A program made the position numbers and the translations under genes. This document shows positions 38,402-47,494 of a DNA stretch of 64,000 bases, one piece after another. Position 1 is the first letter of the stretch, and each line of letters starts with the position of its first letter. Below the pieces are notes generated by a model, which saw nothing but the letters and a program-made list of their open reading frames with translations, searched no databases and was not told the origin of the DNA. The stretch spans positions 116,978 through 180,977 of the forward strand of contig NZ_JANURM010000003.1 of NCBI RefSeq assembly GCF_030249845.1, in the 5' to 3' direction. Source of the DNA: Campylobacter gastrosuis. Lineage in GTDB: Bacteria; Campylobacterota; Campylobacteria; Campylobacterales; Campylobacteraceae.

Positions 38402-38947
38402 ATGAGCAAAGTAGTAAAAATTGGGATTTTAACACTAAGCGACAGGGCTAGCGAAGGCGTTTATGATGACCTTTCTGGCAAGGCGATACGTGAGCTATTA
38501 GATGAGTGGATAGTAAGCGAGAGAGAGTATGTTTATAAGGTAATACCAGATGAGTTTGAGCTTATAAAGGCGACTTTGATTGAGTTTATTGACACGCTTG
38601 GTTGTGATTTGGTGCTAACGACTGGTGGGACTGGACCAGCGCTTAGAGATGTTACGCCAGAAGCGACAGAAGCGGTGTGTGAAAAGATGATGCCTGGCTT
38701 TGGGGAGCTAATGAGAAGCGAGAGCTTAAAATATGTCCCAACGGCAATTTTATCGCGTCAAACGGCTGGAATTCGTGGTAGTTGCTTAATTGTAAATTTA
38801 CCGGGCAACCCAAAAGCTATAAAAGAGTGCTTAGAGCCGGTATTTAGCGCTATCCCGTATTGCATTGATTTAATTGAAGGGGCTTACATACAGACAGATG
38901 AGAGCAAGATGAAGGTCTTTCGCCCAAAAAATAAGAAAATTTCATAA
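38402..38947 (+). CDS. mog: Molybdopterin adenylyltransferase Mog
   Basis: Mog adenylates molybdopterin before MoeA inserts molybdate. The 181-residue protein has LTLSDRASEGVYDDLSG, TTGGTGPALRDVTPEAT and NLPGNPKA, which together distinguish MogA from MoaB. It is separated from moaDE-moeA by more than 30 kb and is embedded in the aroB-valS-metNI run, 9 bp before valS. Confidence 0.93.
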   Translation: MSKVVKIGILTLSDRASEGVYDDLSGKAIRELLDEWIVSEREYVYKVIPDEFELIKATLIEFIDTLGCDLVLTTGGTGPALRDVTPEATEAVCEKMMPGFGELMRSESLKYVPTAILSRQTAGIRGSCLIVNLPGNPKAIKECLEPVFSAIPYCIDLIEGAYIQTDESKMKVFRPKNKKIS

Positions 38948-38956
38948 AGGATAAAA

Positions 38957-41569
38957 ATGGCAGATTTTTACAACCCAAAAGAGATTGAAGAAAAGTATTA
39001 TAAATTTTGCGAAGAGCAAGGATATTTTGAGATTAACGGCAATAAAAATATTCAAAAAGATGGCAAAGCATTTTGCATTATGATGCCGCCACCAAACGTT
39101 ACCGGAGTGCTTCATATCGGACACGCACTCACTTTTACGCTTCAAGATATTATGACACGTTTTAAGCGAATGGACGGATATAAAACCCTTTGGCAACCGG
39201 GGCTTGATCACGCTGGTATCGCCACGCAAAATGTCGTTGAGAAGCAACTTTTAGCAAAGGGTGTTACAAAAGAAGAGCTTGGGCGAGATGAGTTTATCAA
39301 AAAAGTATGGGAGTGGAAAGAGCAAAGTGGCGGCGAGATAGTCTATCAAATGCGCCGTCTTGGTATCACGCCCGCTTGGAGCAGAGAGCGATTTACGATG
39401 GATGCTGGGCTAAAAAAGGCGGTTAAAAAGGCGTTTGTAAATTTATACAAAAAAGGGCTAATCGTGCGTGGCAACTATATGGTAAATTGGTGCACGCACG
39501 ACGGAGCATTAAGCGACATTGAGGTTGAGCATAAAGAAAACAAAGGCAAGCTTTATTATTTAAGATATTATTTTGAAAATTCCAATGAGTTTTTAATTGT
39601 AGCTACAACAAGACCTGAAACATATTTTGGTGATACGGCAGTTATGGTTCATCCTGATGATGAAAGATATAAAAAATTTATCGGCAAAAACGTTGTATTG
39701 CCTATTGTAAATAAAAAGATAAAGGTCATCGCCGACGAGCACGTTGATATGGGCTTTGGCACTGGTATAGTTAAGGTTACTCCAGCGCACGATACAAACG
39801 ACTACGAGGTCGGCAAACGCCACGATTTAGAATTCCTAACTATATTTGATGAAAAGGGCATTTTAAACGAGCATTGCGGTAAATTCGCCGGACTTGAACG
39901 CCTAGAAGCTCGCGATATCGTTGTAAAAGAGCTAGAAAATTTAGGCAACGTTGAAAAGATAGAGGACTATGAAAACCAAGTAGGCTACTGCTACCGCTGT
40001 AAAAATGTCGTTGAGCCATACATTTCAAAGCAGTGGTTTGTAAAAAGCGCGATCGCCGATGAAGCGATACGAAAGGTAAATGAAGGTGGCAGCGAGTTTT
40101 ACCCTAGCCACTGGATAAACAGCTTTAATGCGTGGATGAGAGAGCTTAAAGACTGGTGTATCTCTCGCCAACTTTGGTGGGGACATCAAATCCCAGTATT
40201 TTACTGCGAGTGCGGACACGAGTGGGCTGATGAGGACGATGAGCCAAAGGCTTGTCCAAAGTGTGGCGGGGTAAATTTCAGGCAAGATCCAGACGTGCTT
40301 GATACGTGGTTTTCTAGCGGACTTTGGCCTATCTCTACGCTTGGCTGGGGCAACGGAGCGGAGCTAAAAAATATCAAGTGGTTTGAGAGCGATTTAGCTG
40401 AGTTTTACCCAAATACGATGCTAATTACTGGCTTTGATATCTTGTTTTTCTGGGTTGCTAGGATGATGTTTCAAAGCGAAAACGCCCTAAATGAGCTGCC
40501 ATTTAAAGATATCTATCTTCACGCGCTCGTAAAGGATAAAGACGGCAAAAAGATGAGCAAAAGTAGCGGTAATATCATAAATCCGCTTGATAAGATTGAT
40601 GAGTATTCGGCTGATATTTTGCGATTTACTCTTGCGATTTTAGCGGTGCAAGGGCGTGATATTCGCCTAAGCGAAGAAAAACTCGTGCTTGTTAGAAATT
40701 TTACAAACAAACTCTATAACGCAAGCAAATATTTTTTGATGAACGAGCAAAATTTCGCCGATTTAGGCGAGGTAAAAACGGAGCTTGGTAGATATATGTT
40801 AAGCCGTTTTAACGAATGCGTGGCAGTCGTGCGTGAAAACCTTGATAATTACCGCTTTAACGACGCCGCAAACGCGCTTTATAAATTTTTATGGGATGAG
40901 TTTTGCGACTGGGGCATTGAGCTTAGCAAGGCGGATAAATCAAGCGTCGCTGAGCTTGGAGCCATTTTTAAAGAGGCGATGAAGGCGCTTAGTCCGTTTA
41001 TGCCGTTTATTTCGGAGTTTTTATACCACGAGCTTGGCGGGACTGATATTGCAAACGGCTCAATAATGATAAGTAAATATCCAGAAATTTTAGAGCGCGA
41101 TTTAGACATTGAAGCGAAATTTTCGCTAATCATTGAAGCCATTATTAGCATTCGCCGCGCAAAAGCCAGTGTGGATTTAGGCAACGCAAAAATCGCAAAG
41201 GCGTTTTTAAAGCTAAATGAAAATTTAAGTAGCGAGTATCTAAGATACATAAAAACCCTTGCAAAGTGCGATGAGATAGAGCTTACAAGCGATGAAGTGG
41301 CAAATTCTTGCGTTGATGTCAGTGCTAATCTAAGCTCGTTTGTGCCACTTTCTGGCATTGATACAAGCGAGATTGTAAAGCGTTTAGAGGGGCAAAAAAA
41401 CAAACTTTTAAAAGAGATAGAAAAGCTAAGCAATATGCTAAATAACCAAAATTTCGTAGCAAACGCCCCAGAAGCGGTCATAAAAACCAACAAAGAAGGG
41501 CTAGAAAACGCCAAAAATCAACTCAAAAATGTAAATGCAGAGTTAGCAAAATTTGGAGTAAAAATTTGA
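38957..41569 (+). CDS. valS: Valyl-tRNA synthetase
   Basis: A class Ia aminoacyl-tRNA synthetase that charges tRNA-Val and edits threonine. The 870-residue protein shows [16 protein letters not shown] (HIGH site near residue 45), the editing domain with [18 protein letters not shown], and [11 protein letters not shown] (KMSKS). The C terminus is the usual coiled coil from about residue 810. A zinc-like cluster CECG...CPKCG lies near residues 415-435. Its end overlaps the metN start by 4 bp. Confidence 0.97.
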   Translation: MADFYNPKEIEEKYYKFCEEQGYFEINGNKNIQKDGKAFCIMMPPPNVTGVLHIGHALTFTLQDIMTRFKRMDGYKTLWQPGLDHAGIATQNVVEKQLLAKGVTKEELGRDEFIKKVWEWKEQSGGEIVYQMRRLGITPAWSRERFTMDAGLKKAVKKAFVNLYKKGLIVRGNYMVNWCTHDGALSDIEVEHKENKGKLYYLRYYFENSNEFLIVATTRPETYFGDTAVMVHPDDERYKKFIGKNVVLPIVNKKIKVIADEHVDMGFGTGIVKVTPAHDTNDYEVGKRHDLEFLTIFDEKGILNEHCGKFAGLERLEARDIVVKELENLGNVEKIEDYENQVGYCYRCKNVVEPYISKQWFVKSAIADEAIRKVNEGGSEFYPSHWINSFNAWMRELKDWCISRQLWWGHQIPVFYCECGHEWADEDDEPKACPKCGGVNFRQDPDVLDTWFSSGLWPISTLGWGNGAELKNIKWFESDLAEFYPNTMLITGFDILFFWVARMMFQSENALNELPFKDIYLHALVKDKDGKKMSKSSGNIINPLDKIDEYSADILRFTLAILAVQGRDIRLSEEKLVLVRNFTNKLYNASKYFLMNEQNFADLGEVKTELGRYMLSRFNECVAVVRENLDNYRFNDAANALYKFLWDEFCDWGIELSKADKSSVAELGAIFKEAMKALSPFMPFISEFLYHELGGTDIANGSIMISKYPEILERDLDIEAKFSLIIEAIISIRRAKASVDLGNAKIAKAFLKLNENLSSEYLRYIKTLAKCDEIELTSDEVANSCVDVSANLSSFVPLSGIDTSEIVKRLEGQKNKLLKEIEKLSNMLNNQNFVANAPEAVIKTNKEGLENAKNQLKNVNAELAKFGVKI

Positions 41570-42522
41570 TACAAATCAACAATTTAAAGAAATTCTACGG
41601 CGATACGCTCACGATAAATGACGTGAGTTTTGGTATCAAGCAGGGCGAAATTTTTGCTCTTGTGGGGCATAGTGGTGCTGGTAAAAGCACGATTTTACGC
41701 TGTATAAACGGACTTGAAAGCTATCAGGGTGGCAGCGTAAAGGTCTTTGGCAAAGAGATAAGCGAGATAAACGGCGATGAGTTACGTAAATTTCGCAAAG
41801 ATATCGGTATGATTTTTCAGCACTTTGCGTTAATGAGCCGAAAGAGCGTCTTTGAAAACGTAGCCACACCGCTTCGCTTTTGGGGCGAGAGCGAGAGCCA
41901 CATAAACGAGCGAGTAAATAAACTGCTTAGCCTTGTCGGGCTTGACGGCAAGAAAAACGCCTATCCAAACTCGCTCTCAGGCGGTCAAAAACAGCGTGTG
42001 GCAATCGCTAGGGCGTTGTCGCTAAATCCGAAAATTCTGCTCTCCGATGAAGCGACATCAGCACTTGATCCAAACACGACAAAGGGCGTTTTAGAGCTTT
42101 TAAGCAAGATAAACAGAGAGCTTGGCATCACGATCGTGCTTGTAACTCACGAAATGGACGTAGTTAAAAGCGTGGCAAATCGCGCTGTCTTGCTTGAACA
42201 AGGCACTATTATCGGTCAGGGCAGGATTGAAGAGCTGTTTTTAAAGCCGGATTTAAAGATGAAGGAATTTTTAGGCGAAGATGAAATTTTGCCCAAAAGT
42301 GGCGTAAATATCAGGCTATTTTTCCCAAAAGAGGTGGCGCAAAATAGCGTCATAACGCATATGGCAAGGACACTTGACATTGATTTTAACATCGTCTGGG
42401 GCAAACTTGAACGCCTAAATGAGAACGTGCTTGGCAACCTAGTAATAAACGTAGATGAAAAGGACAAGGACGCCGTGCTTGGCTACATCGCAAAAAGTGG
42501 CGTTTTATGGGAGGTAGCGTGA
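41566..42522 (+). CDS. metN: Methionine ABC transporter ATPase MetN
   Basis: ATPase of the D/L-methionine importer, 318 residues. Walker A is GHSGAGKST, signature [15 protein letters not shown], Walker [15 protein letters not shown]-loop VTHEMDV. The C-terminal NIL domain (about residues 245-318) binds methionine and inhibits transport when internal methionine is high. The start is TTG 41566, overlapping valS. It overlaps metI by one base. The binding-protein genes metQ are 1.4 kb further on. Confidence 0.93.
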   Translation: MIQINNLKKFYGDTLTINDVSFGIKQGEIFALVGHSGAGKSTILRCINGLESYQGGSVKVFGKEISEINGDELRKFRKDIGMIFQHFALMSRKSVFENVATPLRFWGESESHINERVNKLLSLVGLDGKKNAYPNSLSGGQKQRVAIARALSLNPKILLSDEATSALDPNTTKGVLELLSKINRELGITIVLVTHEMDVVKSVANRAVLLEQGTIIGQGRIEELFLKPDLKMKEFLGEDEILPKSGVNIRLFFPKEVAQNSVITHMARTLDIDFNIVWGKLERLNENVLGNLVINVDEKDKDAVLGYIAKSGVLWEVA

Positions 42523-43190
42523 TGTTTGACTTTTTGAAATTTGCAGATATTTTTTCGCGGATTTTACTGCCCGCAATTAACGAAACGCTTTATATGAGCG
42601 TGGTTTCAACGCTTTTAGCCTTTGTAATAGGCTTAATACCAGCGGTCTTGCTAATCATCTCTGATAAAGACGGCTTGAAGCCAAACGCTAAGCTTTATTT
42701 GGTGCTTGACTTTGTCATAAACACGCTTAGAAGCTTCCCGTTTATAATCCTAATCATCGTCTTAATCCCAGTAACTCGCGCTATTGTTGGCACTAGCATT
42801 GGCACGACGGCAACTATCGTGCCTTTAACGATCGGCGCCGCTCCATTTGTGGCAAGGCTCATTGAGAGCGCGTTTAAGGAGGTTGATAAGGGCATTATTG
42901 AAGCCGCAAAAAGCTTTGGAGCGAGTAATTTTCAGATAATTTTTCGCATTATGTTTGTTGAAGCCCTGCCCTCAATCATCTCGGCATTTACCCTTACACT
43001 TATCGTAAATATCGGCTTTTCGGCGATGGCTGGGGCTGTTGGCGGAGGCGGTCTTGGGGCTGTGGCGATAAATTACGGCTATCAGAGATTTCGCCCTGAT
43101 ATTATGTTTTACACGGTCGTAATCTTAATAATTATGGTGCAGATCTTTCAAATTTTAGGAAATTTAGCCTACAAATACACGAAAAAGTAG
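42522..43190 (+). CDS. metI: Methionine ABC transporter permease MetI
   Basis: Inner-membrane permease of the methionine importer, 222 residues from ATG 42522 (TGATG overlap with metN; an in-frame GTG-type start at 42507 is less likely). It has about five helices and the ABC-permease coupling loop EAAKSFGASNFQIIFRIMF. A strong bidirectional terminator overlaps its stop, ending the aroB-to-metI transcript. Confidence 0.93.
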   Translation: MFDFLKFADIFSRILLPAINETLYMSVVSTLLAFVIGLIPAVLLIISDKDGLKPNAKLYLVLDFVINTLRSFPFIILIIVLIPVTRAIVGTSIGTTATIVPLTIGAAPFVARLIESAFKEVDKGIIEAAKSFGASNFQIIFRIMFVEALPSIISAFTLTLIVNIGFSAMAGAVGGGGLGAVAINYGYQRFRPDIMFYTVVILIIMVQIFQILGNLAYKYTKK

Positions 43191-43209
43191 CCCAAAAGGC
43201 TACTTTTTT
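43182..43209. terminator. Bidirectional intrinsic terminator between metI and the ureohydrolase gene
   Basis: A5, GTAGCC, 5-base loop CAAAA, GGCTAC, T6. The stem is perfect, with A-run and T-run on opposite sides, so it works on both strands for these convergent genes. Confidence 0.9.
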
Positions 43210-44065
43210 ACATTATATCGTTTAAAATTTTACGTAGCTTTATCATTTGCACTGGCATTGGCTCTGCTATCGTGAGCCCTACTATATCGTAGTTTTGTGA
43301 AATTTCTTTTATCAGCTTAGTAACAGCACTTATACTTAGCCCATTTGGATCTGCTCCCACTGCAATTCTAAGCTCATTTGGATCAAGTGCGTCAAGATCA
43401 AAATGCACCAAAATTTTGCGTTTAGCACGCTCTTTTAGCCACGCCATTACCTCATCGCTACTTTTATTTACGCTATTACAGCTGATACTTGCGACATTTA
43501 AACGCTCTTTTGTCGCCCTTGCCTCTGGCGGCGAAAAGCTTCTAAGCCCTACTATCAAGGCATCTTTTGGGCTAACAAAGGTTGGCAATTCATCATTAAA
43601 CTCGCCGTAACCCAAAATTTGAGCCAAAGCCATCGCGTGAAATCCAGCATAGTTAGTTTTATTTGGCTCAGATAAATCAGGATGAGCATCTATCCAAACT
43701 ATCGCAACTTCATCTTTATAAATATTTGCTAGATATGAAAATGGTGCCACGCTAACAGAGCATTCGCCTCCAAGCGTGGTTATTTTTGTTGGCTTATGCG
43801 AGTTTAAAATTTCAAACGCTATTTTTAGCTGATTTTTTATAATCTCTTGCGAATTAACGCCATTTTTTAGCTCACTTCGCTCACTGCTTACTGGCACTTT
43901 GGCGATTATGTCATTGTTTTTTGGGGCTAAGAAATTTAAAATTTCACAGCCTAAAACATAGCCTTTTGCTATCTCATCAGCACTTAAATTTTTCTCATCA
44001 AAAAAGCTCTCTATACCATAAGCACCCTGCCATTGTGGATATAAAAGCCTTAAATTTTTACTCAT
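43208..44065 (-). CDS. Arginase/agmatinase-family ureohydrolase
   Basis: A manganese-type ureohydrolase of 285 residues; arginase, agmatinase or formiminoglutamase activity cannot be told apart. The metal motifs are WIDAHPDL and HFDLDALDP, both intact. The first motif is GGECSVS where arginases usually have GGDHS, so one metal-ligand histidine is replaced by cysteine, a variant seen in some family members. The start is ATG 44065, with AAAGGTGG 8 bases upstream; an earlier in-frame start at 44095 is rejected. It stands alone on the minus strand between metI and the metQ pair. Confidence 0.75.
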   Translation of the reverse strand: MSKNLRLLYPQWQGAYGIESFFDEKNLSADEIAKGYVLGCEILNFLAPKNNDIIAKVPVSSERSELKNGVNSQEIIKNQLKIAFEILNSHKPTKITTLGGECSVSVAPFSYLANIYKDEVAIVWIDAHPDLSEPNKTNYAGFHAMALAQILGYGEFNDELPTFVSPKDALIVGLRSFSPPEARATKERLNVASISCNSVNKSSDEVMAWLKERAKRKILVHFDLDALDPNELRIAVGADPNGLSISAVTKLIKEISQNYDIVGLTIAEPMPVQMIKLRKILNDIM

Positions 44066-44143
44066 TTTTGCCACCTTTATCTGAAATTTGGGCAATTTTA
44101 ACGAAATTATTTAAACTATTTTAAAATTAGCAAAGGCAAAATT

Positions 44144-44337
44144 TTAATGCATACAGCTACTTTTTTGCACAAAATTTGCATTTTCATCTATTAAAAACAT
44201 AAATTTCTTATAGTTTATCCAGCCACGATTTTCACTAAGATCTTGCGTTTTGTTAATTTCACAAACTTACCGCTTTTATTTATGTAGCCAAATTTACCCC
44301 AAAACGCCAAAGCGGTGGCTAAAATTTTACTTTTCAC
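44144..44337 (-). pseudogene. Possible frameshifted WG-repeat protein remnant
   Basis: From GTG 44337 (AAAGGA upstream) the minus strand reads WGKFGYINKSGKFVKL and stops after 40 codons. The +1 frame continues NRGWINYKKFMFLIDENANF to a stop at 44144. Both pieces look like WG repeats (GYINKxGKF, GWINY), so this may be a decayed secreted WG-repeat protein. The rest of the 44066-44401 gap shows nothing else. Confidence 0.35.
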
Positions 44338-44401
44338 ACAAATCCTTTAAAAAATTTACGCAATTTTAACAAATTTTATTTTTATTTAAATAAATTTTGC
44401 T

Positions 44402-44407
44402 TACAAT
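44402..44407 (+). promoter_or_regulatory. Probable -10 box for the metQ leader
   Basis: TACAAT after TTTTGCT, preceded by T-rich periodic DNA typical of Campylobacter promoters. A transcript would begin near 44414, about 25 bases before the leader ORF and 190 before metQ. Confidence 0.5.
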
Positions 44408-44438
44408 CAGCGAATTATTTTAAAACGAAAGGACAGCA

Positions 44439-44495
44439 ATGAAATCAGATATGTGCGATATGTGCCGTTGTAAGAAAGAGGTGTCAAAAGACTAA
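44439..44495 (+). CDS. Met/Cys-rich 18-residue leader peptide upstream of metQ
   Basis: ATG 44439 is preceded by AAAGGA at 7 bases and reads MKSDMCDMCRCKKEVSKD, then TAA. Three methionines and three cysteines in 18 residues, directly upstream of methionine-transport genes, suggest a regulatory leader whose translation senses sulphur amino acid supply. Two bases after the stop codon the first of several competing hairpins begins. It is too short for homology; the call rests on the ribosome site, composition and position. A small metal-binding peptide is the main alternative. Confidence 0.5.
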   Translation: MKSDMCDMCRCKKEVSKD

Positions 44496-44497
44496 CC

Positions 44498-44555
44498 GCT
44501 AAGCACGAATTTCTTTTTAAGTGCTTAGCACAAGCTAAACATTTAAAAAGAAATT
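44498..44555 (+). promoter_or_regulatory. Overlapping alternative hairpins in the metQ leader
   Basis: Three pairings compete. A: GCTAAGCAC (44498-44506) with GTGCTTAGC (44521-44529). B: AATTTCTTTTTAA (44508-44520) with TTAAAAAGAAATT (44543-44555). C: TTAGC (44525-44529) with GCTAA (44534-44538). A and B are perfect; the loop of A is the left arm of B, and C uses the right arm of A. No poly-U run follows, so a classical terminator is not evident. Confidence 0.6.
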
Positions 44556-44562
44556 TTAAACC

Positions 44563-44601
44563 TATCCTTTTAAATGATTTAGCAAATTTTATAAAAGGAT
44601 A
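44563..44601 (+). promoter_or_regulatory. Hairpin covering the metQ ribosome-binding site
   Basis: TATCCTTTTA (44563-44572) is the exact complement of TAAAAGGATA (44592-44601), which holds the metQ Shine-Dalgarno AAAAGGA. The 10-bp stem has a 19-base loop and would block metQ translation when formed. Confidence 0.6.
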
Positions 44602-44604
44602 AAA

Positions 44605-45381
44605 ATGAAAAATCTACTTAAATCATCACTAGTTGCTCTAAGCCTAATCATATCAGCAAATGCCGCTGAGAAAATCGTAGTAGGCGCTACGCCAATCCCA
44701 CACGCTGAAATTTTAGAAGCTACAAAACCGATTCTTTTAAAAGAGGGTTATGAGCTTGTGATTAAGGAATTTAACGACTATGTCGTGCCAAATTTAGCCA
44801 CACAAGACGGCGAACTTGACGCAAATTTCTACCAGCACCTGCCATATTTAAATGAATTTAACAAAAACAAAGGCACGACGCTAGTGCATACGGCTGGCGT
44901 TCATTTAGAGCCAATGGGCGTTTATTCAAAGAAAATTAAAAACATAAACGAGCTAAAAAACGGCGATAGCGTAGCTGTGCCAAACGACCCGACAAATGAG
45001 AGCAGAGCGCTTGATGTTTTGGCTAGCGCTGGGCTTATTAAGCTAAATAATAATGCGTTAAAAACTCCGCTTGATATTACAGAAAACCCAAAAAATCTAA
45101 AATTTATAGAGGTTGAAACGGCTCAAACTCCACGCGCGCTTGATGACGTTGCGGTTGCGGTGATTAACACAAACTACGCGCTAAATGCAAATCTAAATCC
45201 GACAAAAGACTCGCTCGTGCTTGAAAGTGGCGAAAACAACCCTTATACAAACTACGTCGTCGTTAAAAAAGGTAACGAAAATAGCCCAAAAATCAAGGCG
45301 CTTGATAAGGCTATAAACTCAGATGAAGTTAGAAATTTCATCAAATCAAAATACAACGGCACGATTTTACCAGCGTTTTAA
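44605..45381 (+). CDS. metQ: Methionine-binding protein MetQ (first copy)
   Basis: A periplasmic substrate-binding protein (NlpA/MetQ family, 258 residues) that delivers methionine to MetNI. It has a Sec signal ending ISANA-A without a lipobox cysteine, so it is expected to be a soluble or signal-anchored protein rather than the usual lipoprotein. Family landmarks: VVGATPIPHAEIL, DANFYQHLPYLNEFN, VPNDPTNESRAL and VVVKKGNENSPKIKAL. It lies behind the leader peptide and hairpins described above. A second, similar copy follows. Confidence 0.9.
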   Translation: MKNLLKSSLVALSLIISANAAEKIVVGATPIPHAEILEATKPILLKEGYELVIKEFNDYVVPNLATQDGELDANFYQHLPYLNEFNKNKGTTLVHTAGVHLEPMGVYSKKIKNINELKNGDSVAVPNDPTNESRALDVLASAGLIKLNNNALKTPLDITENPKNLKFIEVETAQTPRALDDVAVAVINTNYALNANLNPTKDSLVLESGENNPYTNYVVVKKGNENSPKIKALDKAINSDEVRNFIKSKYNGTILPAF

Positions 45382-45385
45382 CAAA

Positions 45386-45443
45386 TGGGGCGAAAGCCCC
45401 AAAAACACAAGGGCTTTTAACCTTTTGTGCGAAATCTAAAAGG
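45386..45443 (+). promoter_or_regulatory. Intercistronic hairpins between the two metQ genes
   Basis: TGGGGC-GAAA-GCCCCA (45386-45401) is a perfect stem with a GNRA tetraloop just after the first metQ stop. Further on, CCTTTT (45421-45426) can pair either with the upstream AAGG in CACAAGGG or with AAAAGG (45438-45443), the ribosome site of the second metQ. There is no T-run after the first stem, so it may stabilise or attenuate the transcript instead of ending it. Confidence 0.45.
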
Positions 45444-45449
45444 ACAGAT

Positions 45450-46229
45450 ATGAAAATTTTAAAACTAGCCATAGCGTTTTTAGCGGCTTTAAACTTAAAC
45501 GCAAAAAGTGATGAAAAGACCATAGTTGTCGGCGTTTCGCCAGTGCCACACGCCCAAATTTTAGAGGTTGTAAAACCAAAGCTAAAAGAGCAAGGCTATG
45601 AGCTTGTAATTAGCGAGATTACAGACTACTCAATCCCAAATATCGCTACAAACGACGGCGATTTAGACGCAAATTTCTTTCAGCACGAGCCGTATTTAAA
45701 CGAGCATAACAAAAATCGCAACACCGATTTAGTTAAGGTCGTAGCCGTCCATCTTGAACCGCTTGGCTTTTACTCAAACAAAATCAAAAACATAAACGAG
45801 CTAAAAGATAACGCCACAATCGCAATCGCGCACGACCCGACAAACGGCAACAGAGCGCTTAGAATTCTGCAAAACGCCGGACTTATCACGCTTGATGAGA
45901 GCGCGGTTTTAGCCACCCCAGCCGATATCGTAAAAAATCCAAAGGGGCTAAAATTCGTTGAGATTGAGGGCGCTTTAATCCCACGAAGCCTAAATGACGT
46001 GGATTTAGCGGCGATTAGCACGAATTTCGTGCTTGATATGGGCTTAAATCCGAGCAAGGACGCGCTAATTATTGAAGGCACGAACAGCCCTTATGCAAAC
46101 ATCATCGCAACAAAACGTGGCAACGAAAACAGCCCAAAAATCAAGGCTTTAAGCAAGGCAGTAACCAGCGATGAGGTTAGAAATTTTATAAATGAGCGTT
46201 ACAAAGGTGCGGTTTTACCAGTCTTTTAA
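45450..46229 (+). CDS. metQ: Methionine-binding protein MetQ (second copy)
   Basis: A 259-residue paralogue of the preceding protein with the same plan: signal peptide with no lipobox, VVGVSPVPHAQIL, DANFFQHEPYLNEHN, AHDPTNGNRALRIL and TKRGNENSPKIKAL. The two are clearly a tandem duplication that has since diverged. They may differ in ligand (D/L-methionine, oxidised methionine or small peptides), but nothing in the sequence says which. It is followed by the LysE-type exporter after 36 bp. Confidence 0.88.
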   Translation: MKILKLAIAFLAALNLNAKSDEKTIVVGVSPVPHAQILEVVKPKLKEQGYELVISEITDYSIPNIATNDGDLDANFFQHEPYLNEHNKNRNTDLVKVVAVHLEPLGFYSNKIKNINELKDNATIAIAHDPTNGNRALRILQNAGLITLDESAVLATPADIVKNPKGLKFVEIEGALIPRSLNDVDLAAISTNFVLDMGLNPSKDALIIEGTNSPYANIIATKRGNENSPKIKALSKAVTSDEVRNFINERYKGAVLPVF

Positions 46230-46265
46230 AAATTTGCTATAATTTGCATTTTTTTAAGGAATTTT

Positions 46266-46904
46266 ATGGATTTTTACCTGCTTTTAACGCTTATGGGCGT
46301 TCATATTATGGTTTTGGCGGTGCCAGGACCCGATATTTTGCTGGTGCTTAGGACGTCTCTTGCTTTTGGGTATAAAAGTAGCGTCCTAGCCTCGCTTGGC
46401 ATAGGGCTTGGCATTGTCGCTTGGGTCTTTTTAGCCGCCTTTGGCTTAAAGGCGATCTTTATCGCTCTGCCGCCACTTCAAGGCGTGATTATGGGACTAA
46501 GTGCGATTTATCTTATGTTTTTAGCCTTTATGCTTTTTAAGTCGGCTAAAAATCCTAAAAATTTATCGCTTCAAACAGCCGATTTAAGCGGTAAAAAAAG
46601 GCGATTTTTCATCATCGGACTTTTTACAAATCTATCAAATCCAAAGGCGGTTTTATACTTTGCTAGCGTGTTCGCTCTGTTTTTAGATAAGGCGAGCTCA
46701 CTTGCTGAAATTTCGCTTCTAGTCGCCGTTATTAGCATTGAGAGTATGCTGTTTTTCTTAGCTATCGGTCGGCTATTTTCTACCAAAAAGGCGCGTGAAA
46801 TTTTCTTTAACAACCAAATCCTGCTTGATAGCGTTTGCGCCGTGATTTTCGCCGGCTTTTCACTCGCTATCGCTTATGAGTGCATCTTAAAATTTACGGA
46901 GTAA
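46266..46904 (+). CDS. LysE/RhtB-family amino acid exporter
   Basis: A 212-residue inner-membrane exporter with six predicted helices. It opens with the family signature MVLAVPGPDILLVLRTSLAFG and contains LFTNLSNPKAVLYF in the middle. The substrate is uncertain; homoserine, threonine, leucine and methionine are transported by relatives. The metQ genes upstream make methionine a reasonable but unproven guess. DedA follows after 2 bases. Confidence 0.85.
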   Translation: MDFYLLLTLMGVHIMVLAVPGPDILLVLRTSLAFGYKSSVLASLGIGLGIVAWVFLAAFGLKAIFIALPPLQGVIMGLSAIYLMFLAFMLFKSAKNPKNLSLQTADLSGKKRRFFIIGLFTNLSNPKAVLYFASVFALFLDKASSLAEISLLVAVISIESMLFFLAIGRLFSTKKAREIFFNNQILLDSVCAVIFAGFSLAIAYECILKFTE

Positions 46905-46906
46905 AA

Positions 46907-47494
46907 ATGCTTAGCGAAGTTATAAATTTCATTGTTTCAGTCGTTAGTCAGTGGGGATATTTTGGCATTTTTGTGATGATGTTTTTAGAAAGCTCGTTTT
47001 TCCCATTCCCAAGCGAGATTGTGATGATACCGGCTGGATATTTAGCTAGTCGTGGCGAGATGAGCCTAGTTTTGGCGTTTTTATGCGGTGTGGCTGGCTC
47101 GCTAGCTGGGGCGTTGTTTAACTACTATTTGTGCTACTTTTTTGGGCGTGGCTTGATTGAGAGATACGGCAAATTTGTAGGTATAAATGAGGTAAAAATG
47201 GCAAAATTTGAAGCGTTTTTTAACAAACACGGCGAAATTTCAACCTTTAATTGTAGGCTGATACCTGGCATTAGGCAATACATCAGCCTGCCAGCTGGGC
47301 TTAGCAAGATGAATGTGTTTAGATTTAGCCTTTTTACCACGCTTGGAGCTGGAATTTGGGTGGCGATTTTACTTGGCGTGGGCTACTTTTTGGGGCAAAA
47401 TCCATCAAAAAATGTCCTTTATCTAATCAGTGCAATTTTGCTAATTTTTGTGCTAATTATCACGATTATTTATATTAAAAAAGTAAAAAAATGA
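46907..47494 (+). CDS. DedA/SNARE-associated family membrane protein
   Basis: A 195-residue multi-helix inner-membrane protein of the DedA family, implicated in recycling undecaprenyl phosphate or flipping phospholipid. Landmarks: FLESSFFPFPSEIVMIPAGYLA, GSLAGALFNYYLCYFFGRG and FNCRLIPGIRQYISLPAG, whose arginines and acidic residues are conserved. The start is ATG 46907 with ACGGAG upstream; the earlier TTG at 46880 is inside the previous gene. It overlaps the phosphoesterase gene by 4 bp. Confidence 0.9.
   Translation: MLSEVINFIVSVVSQWGYFGIFVMMFLESSFFPFPSEIVMIPAGYLASRGEMSLVLAFLCGVAGSLAGALFNYYLCYFFGRGLIERYGKFVGINEVKMAKFEAFFNKHGEISTFNCRLIPGIRQYISLPAGLSKMNVFRFSLFTTLGAGIWVAILLGVGYFLGQNPSKNVLYLISAILLIFVLIITIIYIKKVKK

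Noticed and set aside
40879..41514. 211-codon minus-strand open frame inside valS
   Set aside because: Ser/Phe-rich antisense shadow of a well-conserved valS sequence, with no ribosome site.
44414..44604. Known SAM or methionine riboswitch before metQ
   Set aside because: No SAM-I/II/III-type core is recognisable, and the structures found are simple competing stems after a short ORF.
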